Counted from the stretch's first letter, positions 54,120 to 63,361 are shown. The stretch: 64,000 nt of DNA from Aeoliella sp052161615 (GCF_052161615.1 NZ_CP197417.1:2046001-2110000), one strand, 5' to 3'. The notes: a model not told the origin generated them from the sequence alone. Program-made: numbers and translations.

Positions 54120-55550
54120 TTATCGAACTTCAGACAGTTCCAGCGGAACGGCACAGACACCGTACATGGCAGTTAGGTAGTTCGCACCGGAGTTGGCGCC
54201 CAACACGAATTCGTCACGAGCGGGAGACTTCCTTTTCCACACAGAGACTGTCTCGTCGATCGAGTTGCCAGCGCCACGGCCGCGGGGAGGAGCGAAATAC
54301 TGCCCTGCCTTAGTGCTCCACGGACCCATGTCAATTCCGACGTCGTCGCCCGTATCTTCGAATTCTTCGAGCAGCCAATCCGGCGGGCTGATGCGGTTGT
54401 CGAACAGCACGTAGATGTCGGCCGGTACGGCCAGTTCCACTCGCATAAAGTACTGTTTACGCATCTTGTCGTTATTAAACGGCTTGATGTAATCGGCCCC
54501 GAGTAGGTAGGAGGGCAGACCGTCTGCATCGACTCCATTCCACTCGTGATACGGGCGATCCACGTAGGCCCGTGCGTCTTCATCCATACCCCCTGGGACG
54601 ACTTCGTAGAACTGTTGCGTGTCCGTCGAACGAAGGTTATCGCTTACGCCAATGATCACCGATTGTGGCTGATGAACGAGGTCTACCGACTGGCAAAACG
54701 TGGCATCGCCGCCGGTGAAGACGGACACTAAGCGGTCCACGTTCCCCGAGGCATTGATAATCACCCCGTCACCCGAAACCAATCGCCGCGCGTCAGCAAA
54801 TTGAACGGTGGTCTCGTTATCCGCCGTGTCGACCTCCGGCACTCGCAGGTCGACTTCGCCCTCGAAGACGAGAACGCTCAAGGAATCGCCGGACGATAAG
54901 TCAAGTCCGAACTCGGTCCCTAGGTCCACTACTTCGCCATACGGCGTTTCGATGATAAACCCTTGGCTCGCTACGTCGGTAACCCGGCACTTCATCCGTC
55001 CCTTGGTCATGCGGGCCCGCATCGGCCCGGTGATTTCGAAGTCCGATTGCCCATCGAGTTGGACCGTTCCCATTCCCCCAAGCGTCAATTGCGTCCCTTG
55101 GTCACGCACTTCGACTTTGGTGATCTCGGGCCATAGCTGCCGCGGAGAACTGGAGTGGCTGGCAATCGGACCCATATCAACGCGTGGCGCAGTGAGTTGA
55201 TAAACACCCAGCCAGGAAACTCCCACCAGCAGGCTAGCGGCCAGCGTCCATGCCGCCGTTCGCAACAGCTTGACGTGGATTCCGGCGAGTCTCTTGGACG
55301 CAGGTCGGCGCACTACCGTCGGCGTGTTTTCCCGATGTCTCGTTTCAATGACGCGTTCCACCAAATGCTGAGCGCGGATATCGAAGGTCAGCATCGCATG
55401 GAACTGGCAATAATCGAGGATCTGCTCCTGCGACGCGGTATCCTCGCGCAAGAGACCTTCTAGCTCGCCGACTTCCTCCGCCGTCAACTGATCGTCCAGC
55501 AGTTGATCGACGAGGTTGCGGAATCGTCGTGATGTGGAGTGGCTTCCCAT
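54120..55550 (-). CDS. FecR-domain membrane protein, probable anti-sigma regulator
   Basis: 476 residues. The N-terminal cytoplasmic part (FRNLVDQLLDDQLTAEEVGELEGLLRED) is the form found in planctomycete FecR proteins; one helix follows (WTLAASLLVGVSWLGVY, about residues 99-115). The periplasmic FecR domain runs about 150-280 (GTVQLDGQSDFEITGPMRARM, GFIIETPYGEVVDLGTEFGLDL, VLVFEGEVDLRV). The last 190 residues are a beta-rich domain I cannot name. Its start is two bases after the sigma factor stop, so the pair is translationally linked and the protein probably restrains or activates that sigma factor. Confidence 0.9.
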   Translation of the reverse strand: MGSHSTSRRFRNLVDQLLDDQLTAEEVGELEGLLREDTASQEQILDYCQFHAMLTFDIRAQHLVERVIETRHRENTPTVVRRPASKRLAGIHVKLLRTAAWTLAASLLVGVSWLGVYQLTAPRVDMGPIASHSSSPRQLWPEITKVEVRDQGTQLTLGGMGTVQLDGQSDFEITGPMRARMTKGRMKCRVTDVASQGFIIETPYGEVVDLGTEFGLDLSSGDSLSVLVFEGEVDLRVPEVDTADNETTVQFADARRLVSGDGVIINASGNVDRLVSVFTGGDATFCQSVDLVHQPQSVIIGVSDNLRSTDTQQFYEVVPGGMDEDARAYVDRPYHEWNGVDADGLPSYLLGADYIKPFNNDKMRKQYFMRVELAVPADIYVLFDNRISPPDWLLEEFEDTGDDVGIDMGPWSTKAGQYFAPPRGRGAGNSIDETVSVWKRKSPARDEFVLGANSGANYLTAMYGVCAVPLELSEVR

Positions 55551-55552
55551 GT

Positions 55553-56113
55553 CTATTGCAAGCCCTCACGGGCGATGGTCCGTTGAATGCACGAATAAAG
55601 CGCTCGGCGTACTCGTGAGAGACTGGTGTAAACACTTTCCGCTGGCCGGCCAAGCAACTGGGCCACTTCCTTGGCGGTTGCCCCACTGCCATAGCACATG
55701 GCGAGCAGCGACTGATCCGACTTCGAGAGCTTTCGCTGGCACTGGGCGAGTGCCGCTAGGCGATCGTCGGCTTCGTGCGGAGTCCAACAATTACGCTGAG
55801 ACAACATGGTCACGAGTTCGTCGGAAAATCGGGCCCGCTCTCGCTCCCGAGATCGAAGGAAGTCCAGCGAAACGTTGCGGGCAATCGCGAACGCCCAGGC
55901 ACCGAAGTTCGTGCCAGGCTCGAACTCACTGAACTTGTCCCACATCGTCAGAGACACTTGCTGGAATAGATCTTCTGCGTCTGCCTGGTTGCGCACCAAG
56001 CAATACAGGTAGCCCAAGACTTGGGTGCGATGTTGTTGGAGTAGATCGATGAAGTCGGTATCGGGCCGCGCTTCCCGATCCTCCCTCGTAGCGTCGCGTT
56101 CAGGTGCAGCCAT
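55553..56113 (-). CDS. ECF sigma factor (Rhodopirellula/Verrucomicrobium type)
   Basis: 186 residues from ATG 56113; the open frame upstream is Arg/Pro-rich and not family-like. Region 2: DFIDLLQQHRTQVLGYLYCLVRNQADAEDLFQQVSLTMWDKFSEFEPGTNFGAWAFAIARN. Region 4: SDQSLLAMCYGSGATAKEVAQLLGRPAESVYTSLSRVRRAL with the helix-turn-helix. Pattern fits the TIGR02989 group abundant in this phylum. With the FecR gene directly behind it, it should respond to an envelope signal; its promoters cannot be identified here. Confidence 0.93.
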   Translation of the reverse strand: MAAPERDATREDREARPDTDFIDLLQQHRTQVLGYLYCLVRNQADAEDLFQQVSLTMWDKFSEFEPGTNFGAWAFAIARNVSLDFLRSRERERARFSDELVTMLSQRNCWTPHEADDRLAALAQCQRKLSKSDQSLLAMCYGSGATAKEVAQLLGRPAESVYTSLSRVRRALYSCIQRTIAREGLQ

Positions 56114-56425
56114 CCTCGGCTCTCGGAGTAGGAACTGAATGTATTGAGGCCTGTTTGATCGGTACGGTACTCGTGGACGTCGTTCCTGCCCATGAGTATT
56201 GCCATAGGCGCCCCCTAGTTGACTCGGATTTTTGGGCAGGAATCGAATTTTCGCAAAATTGGCCCAAGGGCGGTGGGGCCCTCGCCTCCACCTGCCCCTA
56301 GCTGCTGCAATTTTTCGATTATCCGAATTAGGTTGTCGCCGCCCCGGCAATATTATCCATGAGCCGAGGCCCCGGGCCGTTAGCCGGCTCGCCCAGGCAT
56401 TGCCCCCTATTCGAAAGTCCGGCTG
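56114..56425. other. divergent gap between the sigma factor and the dockerin hydrolase
   Basis: 312 bases with no credible gene. It should hold the promoters of the sigma/FecR cluster and of the secreted-protein genes. A GC-rich inverted stretch lies near 56265-56300; no clear sigma70 or ECF promoter pair was found by eye. Confidence 0.45.
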
Positions 56426-58087
56426 GTGAAGATTCTACACCCGTTCGATGCGTGCTGGCTCCTTCTCCTCGGTTTGGCGTTTTCCATTCCCGCATTAGAA
56501 GCCGAGTCTGCCAACACCCAGCAGGTGTTTAGCTACAGCTCGACCATAACCACCGACGCCTCGGGCCCGCTCGACCTCCTGGCGGAGTTGAACTACGACA
56601 GCGCCCGGCAAGATGCCCCGATCGTGGTCGTGATGCATGGCTACTCTCCGACGAATGGCAATTTCGGCAACGTCCGTGCCAACGCGGAGCGGCTTCGCGA
56701 CGCCGGCTTCTTTGCGATCTCCGTGGCCATGCGGGGACGAGACGGCTCGGACGGAGTTCGCGACTCGGGCGGTCTAGAGGTTTACGATATCTACGACGCC
56801 GTCGAGTCCGTGAAGGCGGCCTACCCACAGTTGGTCGACGAGTCCAACATCCATATCACGGGCTACTCGGGGGGCGGTGGCAATGTCATGTCGGCCCTCA
56901 CTAAGTTTCCCGATTACTTTAGAGCGGGTTCGTCCTTTTTTGGCATGTCCGACTACGGGCATGATCCTACAACGAGTTGGTACGCCGAAGGGGCGGCTTC
57001 GAATCACCAGTCGCAATTGCGGACCGACGTGGGGGATCCGACGCTCGGCGATTCGCTCATTGCCGATCGGTACATGGCTCGCGCCTCCTATCGCGCGGCC
57101 GCGAACAACCCCTACAGCGAAGTGCATTTGTTCGTGAACGCGAACGAAACAGTATGCCCGCCGGTCAACATCACCAAGTATCGAGACGCAGCCGTTGCTG
57201 GTGCATCGACACCCGGCGAGTTCGACAATGTTTCTGTGCACATCGCCCCAGTAACGCCCCAGAAGTACCAAGACTTCAATCGCAACCGGCAGAATGAACC
57301 CAGCGAGTTGCAATGGTGGCCCCATGGTTTTCCGACTGCCGATCAACAAGCCGCTGGCGAGGGCTGGTATCTTCAGCGAGTTCTCTCCGGCGAGATCCCA
57401 CAGCCCGTGCTGAACAGCAGCGACCAGCTAGTCGTGGCCGGGTTTGTGAAGACGACGCATTTTGAGTTGTTCATAGGTGACGGCCAGAACGGCGCAGGAG
57501 TGCTGGACTACTCGCTTTCACCGGAAGCCAAGTCGTTTCACCTTGAGATCGAGACGAGTAATTTGGCGATCGGCACGAAGCTGAAGATCGACACCAGCGA
57601 CATGGCTGCAAAGCAAGTTAAAGTTATCGTCAATGGCGATCTACTGGAAACGATCACTGGTGGCGGAGTCTATCAGACCGAGCAGTTGGGCCACGAGGGC
57701 ACGCTGCTATTGCAAGTCGCCGTGGATGGCGACTACGACCACAGCGGCGTCGTCGATGCCGCCGACTACTTGGTGTGGAAGCAGACCATTGGTTCCAGCG
57801 CCTTGCTATCGGCGGATGGCAATAGGAATGGTGTGGTCGACTTGTCGGATTTCACGATCTGGCGAGACAACCTCGGAGCCACGCCCTCTTCGCCGCCCAA
57901 TGTTGCCTCCTCGACACAGGTTCCCGAGCCAAATGCCCAATGGCTGATGGCCGCGGGATCGCTCTTCTATGCTGTCTCGTCACTTTTTATAGATTCGCGT
58001 ACATCGCTCGAACTCCGCGCCGAGAAGGCGAGCCACGTACGCCCAACTCGTTGCCTTCGAGGAAGTTCCCAAGGTGATCCGCGATAG
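56426..58087 (+). CDS. secreted alpha/beta hydrolase with dockerin-like repeats and PEP-CTERM signal
   Basis: 553 residues from GTG 56426. Signal peptide to about residue 27. Hydrolase domain about 45-340: VVVMHGYSP oxyanion region, GYSGGGG with the nucleophile Ser, an acidic residue in NANETVCPP and a His in WWPHGFPT as possible triad members (S9/dienelactone-hydrolase-like). Two EF-hand dockerin-type repeats follow (DYDHSGVVDAADYLVW and DGNRNGVVDLSDFTIW), then VPEP plus a hydrophobic helix, the PEP-CTERM sorting signal. About 28 residues continue beyond the helix, which is unusual for a PEP-CTERM protein. Substrate unknown; peptide, ester or polysaccharide-linked ester are possible. Confidence 0.85.
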   Translation: MKILHPFDACWLLLLGLAFSIPALEAESANTQQVFSYSSTITTDASGPLDLLAELNYDSARQDAPIVVVMHGYSPTNGNFGNVRANAERLRDAGFFAISVAMRGRDGSDGVRDSGGLEVYDIYDAVESVKAAYPQLVDESNIHITGYSGGGGNVMSALTKFPDYFRAGSSFFGMSDYGHDPTTSWYAEGAASNHQSQLRTDVGDPTLGDSLIADRYMARASYRAAANNPYSEVHLFVNANETVCPPVNITKYRDAAVAGASTPGEFDNVSVHIAPVTPQKYQDFNRNRQNEPSELQWWPHGFPTADQQAAGEGWYLQRVLSGEIPQPVLNSSDQLVVAGFVKTTHFELFIGDGQNGAGVLDYSLSPEAKSFHLEIETSNLAIGTKLKIDTSDMAAKQVKVIVNGDLLETITGGGVYQTEQLGHEGTLLLQVAVDGDYDHSGVVDAADYLVWKQTIGSSALLSADGNRNGVVDLSDFTIWRDNLGATPSSPPNVASSTQVPEPNAQWLMAAGSLFYAVSSLFIDSRTSLELRAEKASHVRPTRCLRGSSQGDPR

Positions 58088-58220
58088 GGAACGAACTTGT
58101 CTGCCAACGAGACCCGCGCGCCTGTCACTAGCGGCCTGCGGTGCAGAGTCTACGTTTCTCACGCTTGTTATTCCGTTTCTTTGATATCCACCGGGGTTGC
58201 TACTGCTTAGGGAGTTCAAC

Positions 58221-59093
58221 ATGATGCGATCGCTTGCGATGACTGTCTCGTTGTTAAGTGTGTTTGCCATAGCGCCCTCCGCGGGTGCCGCCCTCGTCTA
58301 TTGGCAGAACTTTGAAGGGGGAAATGGCGTCGAGGATAGTGGCTCGGGTGTTGGAGGCAACCTGGGATTAGCCGGCTCCGCCACTTTTACCACGGATCCC
58401 GACCGAGGTACCGCACTGGATCTGACCGCTAACACCGGCATTGGTGGCGCAAACCTCGCGTCAACAGGAAGTGCCGGTGGCTCCTCGCTCAACCTTGGCA
58501 CCTTGAATAACTTCACCGTCACTATGTGGGTCAACGTCGCCGCCTTCGGTACCGCCAATAGCACGGTCTCGGGCCGGGTGCTGGTCGTAGGTAAGAGCGG
58601 CACCGCGGACGCGGCAGCGGCCGATTCGTTCTCCATCAACTTACAGCAATCAGGGCTCTCCGCGGCGCAGAGAAGCCGCTTCAATTACTTTCATGGAGCC
58701 ACAAACCTGACTCTCAACGCGGGAGTTACTGGTATCGGCCCCGAGAACGCCGTCAACACCTGGACCTTCGTGGCCGTGACCATCGACACCGCGGGTGTCG
58801 ACTACTTCTACCATGGCACGGATACCGCCTCGGTAACGCCCTTTGCACTGCCCGTGGATGCAACTACCAGCCTAGCCACGGGTAATTCGGGAGTCGTGCT
58901 AGTAGGTAATCGTGCCGCGGGGGCTCGCGCCTTCGATGGATTGGTCGGCGACATTCGAATCTACGACACCGCGTTGACCGCGGAGGAAGTGGAATCCTTG
59001 CGTGCCGCGACCGTTCCCGAACCCGCTACCTGCCTACTTTTTGCTTCCATGCTGGGGGTAGCAGTCGTCGGGCGGCGGCTGCGTTCGAAATAA
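58221..59093 (+). CDS. secreted LamG-type lectin-fold protein with PEP-CTERM signal
   Basis: 290 residues from ATG 58221 (AGGGAG upstream). Signal peptide to about residue 22 (PSAGA). The body is a LamG/concanavalin-like fold: LNNFTVTMWVNVAAFG, GRVLVVGKSG, NTWTFVAVTIDTAGVDYFYHG, GLVGDIRIYDTALTAEEVESL. It ends with VPEPATCLLFASMLGVAVVGRRLRSK, a complete PEP-CTERM tail for exosortase processing. Carbohydrate or surface binding is inferred. Second of four consecutive secreted proteins. Confidence 0.88.
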   Translation: MMRSLAMTVSLLSVFAIAPSAGAALVYWQNFEGGNGVEDSGSGVGGNLGLAGSATFTTDPDRGTALDLTANTGIGGANLASTGSAGGSSLNLGTLNNFTVTMWVNVAAFGTANSTVSGRVLVVGKSGTADAAAADSFSINLQQSGLSAAQRSRFNYFHGATNLTLNAGVTGIGPENAVNTWTFVAVTIDTAGVDYFYHGTDTASVTPFALPVDATTSLATGNSGVVLVGNRAAGARAFDGLVGDIRIYDTALTAEEVESLRAATVPEPATCLLFASMLGVAVVGRRLRSK

Positions 59094-59292
59094 ATGCGTC
59101 ATCCACTACCAGTGACTCGAACTAACGAATTGTGGCTGAAAAAGAGACTTTTCAAGTTTGAGTGAATGCACGGAGCGGAGGGGGAAGTGGGAACGGGCAG
59201 CATTCCCACTTTTCCCCTCCGTTCGGGTGCCCCAGCGGCGGTGGCCGCCCCCTACAGCACAATTTACTTCACCCGCGTTTAGAGAGAGCAAT

Positions 59293-60237
59293 ATGTTACG
59301 TGATTCACTCGTCGTCGGATTGGCTCTATTCCTAGGAACGGCAACTTGCGAGGCCGCCCTCAAAGTCGACATCAACGACGTGTCGGCCAACACGGCAACG
59401 CAGACCCAGCCCGGCTTCACCGGGGTTACCGAAGTTGGCACCGGCGGCACTCCTATCACGGACGCCACGGACGTGGGCAATTCGATTGGGGTGTCGTTCG
59501 CTAACCCCTTCGTTGCGGGCGCGGCGGGCACGGACGATCGCGACCGCGGCACACCGGCGACGGCGAATCACCCGCTGGCTCGTTTGCTTCGCGACTTCAT
59601 CTTTACCCAAGGGACTTTGCCAGTCCGAGGCACGCTGGATACCACGATCTCGGGAGTGAACCCCGGCAATTACTTGCTGACTGCCTACTTCCATGACTCG
59701 TCGACCAATCAAGTCAACGGCGATATCAGCTTGAGCGTTGACGGCGGATCGACGTTCTCGACGCCCATCGAAGACGTGCTGTTCAGCACGGGCTCGAATC
59801 CGAATCCCTTCGGCAAGCTATCGATTCCCTTCACGGCAACCGGTTCCGATATCGTACTCCAAGTAGTGGGCGACAGTTCGACGGTTGGCACTCCCGCCGC
59901 CGAGTTGGCCATTCTCAACGGTTTCGTGATTGAGCCCTTTACGACCTTCGGCGACTTCAATCGCGTTGGAGGAGTGACGGTAGCTGACTTCAACATCCTG
60001 GCGAACAACCTTGCCACGCATCTGGATGGCAATTTTGTGGGACACGCCGGCGGCGACATCGATCTCGACGGCGACGTCGATCTAGACGACTTCGGCGCCT
60101 TCAAGCAACTCTTCCCCGGCGTCGTGGCTTTGGCGCTAGGCACGAATGTTCCCGAACCGCAAAGCATCGCGTTGCTCTCCGTAGCAGTGGTGGGCGGAAT
60201 GCTAATGGCAAAAAGGCGACGTACGAGCCGGCGCTAG
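59293..60237 (+). CDS. secreted protein with dockerin-like repeats and PEP-CTERM signal
   Basis: 314 residues from ATG 59293. Signal peptide to about residue 21. A beta-rich domain of unknown family (VDINDVSANTATQTQPGFTG ... VLQVVGDSSTVGTPAAELAILNGFVIEP) occupies about 23-215. Two EF-hand-like motifs follow (GDFNRVGGVTVADFNILANN, DIDLDGDVDLDDFGAFKQLF) and then VPEPQSIALLSVAVVGGMLMAKRRR, a standard PEP-CTERM ending. The motif set is shared with the hydrolase and the 574-residue protein. Function unknown. Confidence 0.87.
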   Translation: MLRDSLVVGLALFLGTATCEAALKVDINDVSANTATQTQPGFTGVTEVGTGGTPITDATDVGNSIGVSFANPFVAGAAGTDDRDRGTPATANHPLARLLRDFIFTQGTLPVRGTLDTTISGVNPGNYLLTAYFHDSSTNQVNGDISLSVDGGSTFSTPIEDVLFSTGSNPNPFGKLSIPFTATGSDIVLQVVGDSSTVGTPAAELAILNGFVIEPFTTFGDFNRVGGVTVADFNILANNLATHLDGNFVGHAGGDIDLDGDVDLDDFGAFKQLFPGVVALALGTNVPEPQSIALLSVAVVGGMLMAKRRRTSRR

Positions 60238-60304
60238 AAAGTGCCTGTGTTCGTTGCCTTCGCATCCCATGCCATTCCCGAAATCTACCGCAAGGATTCC
60301 CTTC

Positions 60305-62029
60305 ATGATCCACTTCCAACTAACACGCGGGCGGCTGGTCGCCGCGATTAGCGCCTACTGCTGTTTTCTTACAACAGCAGGGGCGGCCGATGTAACTTGG
60401 GTGCCGACCGGCACTAACGACTACAATGTCCCGGCGAACTGGAGTTCGAACGTCGTCCCCGAACTGACCGAGTCGTTTCAGGACGTTGCTGTGATCGCGA
60501 ATGGCTCAACCTCTTTTGTCGAAGTCGCCGTTCAGAACAATGCGGGAACCACGGTCAACAGCGGAGTGCTTGAAGTTCGCCGAGGCGGAAGTCTGCTGTC
60601 GGGCAATACGTTTGGTGCCACTGGCAACATCGTTGTCGGTTCCGGTGGAACGCTTCGCATCGGCGGCCTGACCGGCAACACGGCCGCGTCATTCACAGGC
60701 CAGGGCGCAGCGAACTTATCCGGCATTACTGAAATCATTGGCCCCAACGCGAACCTCACCGCCGCCAGCTTCTCGCTCCAAGGTAGCTTGCGAACGACCG
60801 TCACCGCCGGGGGTAGCTCTGCCCTGACGACCACCGGTAACGCCCAGCTCGCTGGAACCCTGCAGCTCAGTTACTCTGGGGTCACCCCAACTGTTGGCTC
60901 GCCGGTTACCGTCGTCAACGCGGGTTCGATTTCCGGAGACGGATTCACGTCCGTGACGACGAGTTCGCCATTGCCGGCGGGCCACTTCGTGACCACCACG
61001 CAGACTGCCGGTGGCAATGGAACGCTAGTGCAAGCAGCGATCCAGCAGAGCCTCTACCTCGAGGCCAATCGTCGCACTGGTAACCTTACCATCGTCAACA
61101 GTTCGACCTCCTCCGCGCGCTCCATCGACAGCTACTTGATCACCTCGCCCAGTGGTGCACTCGTGCCGGGCAGTTGGAACAGTTTGGTCGATCAAGGCCT
61201 GTCGCAGTTCACTGAGTCCAATCCCTCCGCATTGCATCTTGGCGAGCTAAGCCTTTCGGGGTCGACCTCGATTGCCGCGAACGGCCGCCGTGCGCTGGGG
61301 GCAGCGTACGTTGGCCTGGGAGCGGCGGCCGACCTGGCCTTCTCCTATCGCGAAACTTCCGGAACCGTACGCGCTCTCCCCGTTCAGTACGTAGGCCCGC
61401 GTGACGCCGTGATGCTCATTGTCGATCCGACGGGCGAAGTCTTTTTGCAGAATCAATCCTCTGCATCGATTGCCCTCGACGGTTATCAAATCTCGTCGGC
61501 CTCCGATTCCTTGATCGCAGGGCAATGGAACTCCTTCGCAAGTGGCAATGCCGCGTGGACCTCGGCGAATCCAACGGCCAGGCACCTAGGCGAGCTTCGC
61601 TTGTCCGGAGCCACGAACCTCGTGGCCGAGGGCGAAGCCATCAGCCTGGGCTCCGCTTTTCTAACCTCCGGCACGAAGGACCTCGTCTTCACTTACCATG
61701 TCGCAGGTGGAGTAACCGTGACGGGGCAAGTCGTCTACGACGAGTCTCCTTTCACGTTTGTCACCGGTGACTATAACTACGACGGCATGGTCAACGCTTC
61801 GGACTACGCTACCTGGAAGAGTTCGTTCGGCTCCACGACCCAGCTTTCGGCCGATGGCAATAAAGATGGAGTGGTGGATTTGGCGGACTACACGGTCTGG
61901 CGCGACAACCTGGGTGCCGCGGCGCTCAGTGGCAGCGTGGCCTTGTCGAGCCAGGCAGTCCCCGAGCCAAGCACGCTCGCCATCGCTGCCTTGGCGGTCC
62001 TGTCGCTCGTGAAATGGCGGCAAAAATGA
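60305..62029 (+). CDS. large secreted protein with two lamin-tail-like repeats, dockerin-like motifs and PEP-CTERM signal
   Basis: 574 residues from ATG 60305. Signal peptide to about residue 27. Residues about 30-240 are a Gly/Ser/Thr/Val-rich beta-helix-like region (VTWVPTGTNDYNVPANWSS, GGSLLSGNTFGATGNIVVGSGGTLRIGG), as in autotransporter-like PEP-CTERM proteins. Residues about 245-480 contain two related units of about 110 residues, sharing GxWNS, SNPxAxHLGEL, LSGxT and a late LG.A segment, lamin-tail-like in pattern. Then come two dockerin-type EF-hands (DYNYDGMVNASDYATW, DGNKDGVVDLADYTVW) and VPEPSTLAIAALAVLSLVKWRQK. An adhesive or structural surface role is inferred. Confidence 0.87.
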   Translation: MIHFQLTRGRLVAAISAYCCFLTTAGAADVTWVPTGTNDYNVPANWSSNVVPELTESFQDVAVIANGSTSFVEVAVQNNAGTTVNSGVLEVRRGGSLLSGNTFGATGNIVVGSGGTLRIGGLTGNTAASFTGQGAANLSGITEIIGPNANLTAASFSLQGSLRTTVTAGGSSALTTTGNAQLAGTLQLSYSGVTPTVGSPVTVVNAGSISGDGFTSVTTSSPLPAGHFVTTTQTAGGNGTLVQAAIQQSLYLEANRRTGNLTIVNSSTSSARSIDSYLITSPSGALVPGSWNSLVDQGLSQFTESNPSALHLGELSLSGSTSIAANGRRALGAAYVGLGAAADLAFSYRETSGTVRALPVQYVGPRDAVMLIVDPTGEVFLQNQSSASIALDGYQISSASDSLIAGQWNSFASGNAAWTSANPTARHLGELRLSGATNLVAEGEAISLGSAFLTSGTKDLVFTYHVAGGVTVTGQVVYDESPFTFVTGDYNYDGMVNASDYATWKSSFGSTTQLSADGNKDGVVDLADYTVWRDNLGAAALSGSVALSSQAVPEPSTLAIAALAVLSLVKWRQK

Positions 62030-62171
62030 GATAATTGAGGGGCAACGATAGGATTTGCTCTCACCAAGCTAGACGAATCTCTGATTCCCGGTTAGCGTAC
62101 TGGCGGCTGGCGATGGGACCGACGCGGTTTACTGCGTCGGGTTCCTACCTGCGCTTCCGTGAGATCTCGCT

Positions 62172-63077
62172 ATGCATCGCGTCTGGTTCGCCTCGACTTT
62201 GGTTGTGGCTTTCTTCGCTTCGAATCTTTTCGCCGCCGATCCCCCCATCGACCTCGCACCCGGCCAGCGCCTTGTCGGGAAACTTGGCGTGGGGCCGGCC
62301 GCTGAGAACTCGGGCATAGTCCGCAGTCGGAATCACGACAACGTTTTTTGGATGCACAACGATTCGGGAGACGAGCCGCGGATCTACGCGGTGCGCCGCG
62401 ATGGCAGTGTGTACCCGAGCGAGCGGTATCCCGACACGCCAGGTACGCTAATCGGTGGCGCGATCAATTGCGACTGGGAAGATATCGCGGTGATGCAAGA
62501 TGGTTTGCTCGTTGTCGCCGATCTGGGGAACAACTCGAACGCACGCCGCGACTTGGTGCTCTACTTGCTCGACGAGCCCGAGCCAACTGCCGGCCGCACG
62601 ACGTTCCGTAAGAAGCTCTTCGTACGCTATCCCGAGCAAACCACCTACCCCGCGCCGGAACACGATTTTAATTACGACTGCGAAAGCGTGTTCACGCTCG
62701 GCGAGAACATCTACTTGCTCACCAAGCATCGCAGCGACACGGCGACTCGGGTCTACCGCCTCAATGACTTCACCGAGGGTAAGACGCACGAACTCGAACT
62801 GCTCGAACGCTTCGAACTCGGCGGGCAGGCCGTCGCGGCAGATGCTTTGCCGGATGGTACGCGACTGGTGGTGGCGACTTACGATACGTTGTGGCTGTTC
62901 GACGTTCGCGACGCTGATCATCCGCTAGCCCATCCGATTTCCAGGCTGCCGTTCAAGGGCGACAACGTCGAAGCCGTGGCATTCGATGGGCCCGACCGCG
63001 TTCTATTCGCCGACGAAGCGACGGCGCTGTTGTACGAAGCAGATGTCGCCGACTTTGTCCCTTACGGCGAACGCTAA
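62172..63077 (+). CDS. secreted beta-propeller-like protein of unknown function
   Basis: 301 residues. Signal peptide to about residue 21 (NLFAA). The mature sequence has repeating short beta-strand units with aromatic/Asp turns (NVFWMHNDSGDEPRIYAVRRDG, WEDIAVMQDGLLVVADLGNNSNARRDLVLYLL, NIYLLTKHRSDTATRVYRL, NVEAVAFDGPDRVLFADEATALLYEADV), suggesting a propeller, as in SMP-30 or integrin-like repeats. It carries no PEP-CTERM or dockerin motif, unlike the four genes before it. No enzymatic residues can be named. Confidence 0.78.
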   Translation: MHRVWFASTLVVAFFASNLFAADPPIDLAPGQRLVGKLGVGPAAENSGIVRSRNHDNVFWMHNDSGDEPRIYAVRRDGSVYPSERYPDTPGTLIGGAINCDWEDIAVMQDGLLVVADLGNNSNARRDLVLYLLDEPEPTAGRTTFRKKLFVRYPEQTTYPAPEHDFNYDCESVFTLGENIYLLTKHRSDTATRVYRLNDFTEGKTHELELLERFELGGQAVAADALPDGTRLVVATYDTLWLFDVRDADHPLAHPISRLPFKGDNVEAVAFDGPDRVLFADEATALLYEADVADFVPYGER

Positions 63078-63176
63078 GCCTGCCCTCGTCGGGGCACGCA
63101 GGTCGCGACAACACTTGCCGGCACACGCTTTGCAGATCTGGCTGGTGATTTTATACACCACTCAGGAGCCTCGGCC

Positions 63177-63350
63177 ATGTCCAAACTCTACGAGATAACA
63201 ACGGTCCTATTACTCGCGACTCTTCCGGCACTGGCAGGCTGCGAAAAGCAGGCAACGAACCCTCCGGAGGATCCCGGAAGCATCAATGACTCGGGTACTG
63301 GCAGCGCCCCGAACGTCGGCGATGGGGAACCTTCGGCGGCCAGTCCGTAA
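63177..63350 (+). CDS. 57-residue lipoprotein
   Basis: A short frame from ATG 63177 (AGGAG about 10 bases upstream) to TAA 63348-63350. It starts MSKLYEITTVLLLATLPALAGCEK: a complete lipoprotein signal with lipobox LAGC (Cys22). The mature 36 residues are small and polar (Pro, Gly, Ser, Asp, Asn-rich), typical of tiny planctomycete lipoproteins. No function is known. Confidence 0.72.
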   Translation: MSKLYEITTVLLLATLPALAGCEKQATNPPEDPGSINDSGTGSAPNVGDGEPSAASP

Positions 63351-63361
63351 AGTCAAACACG

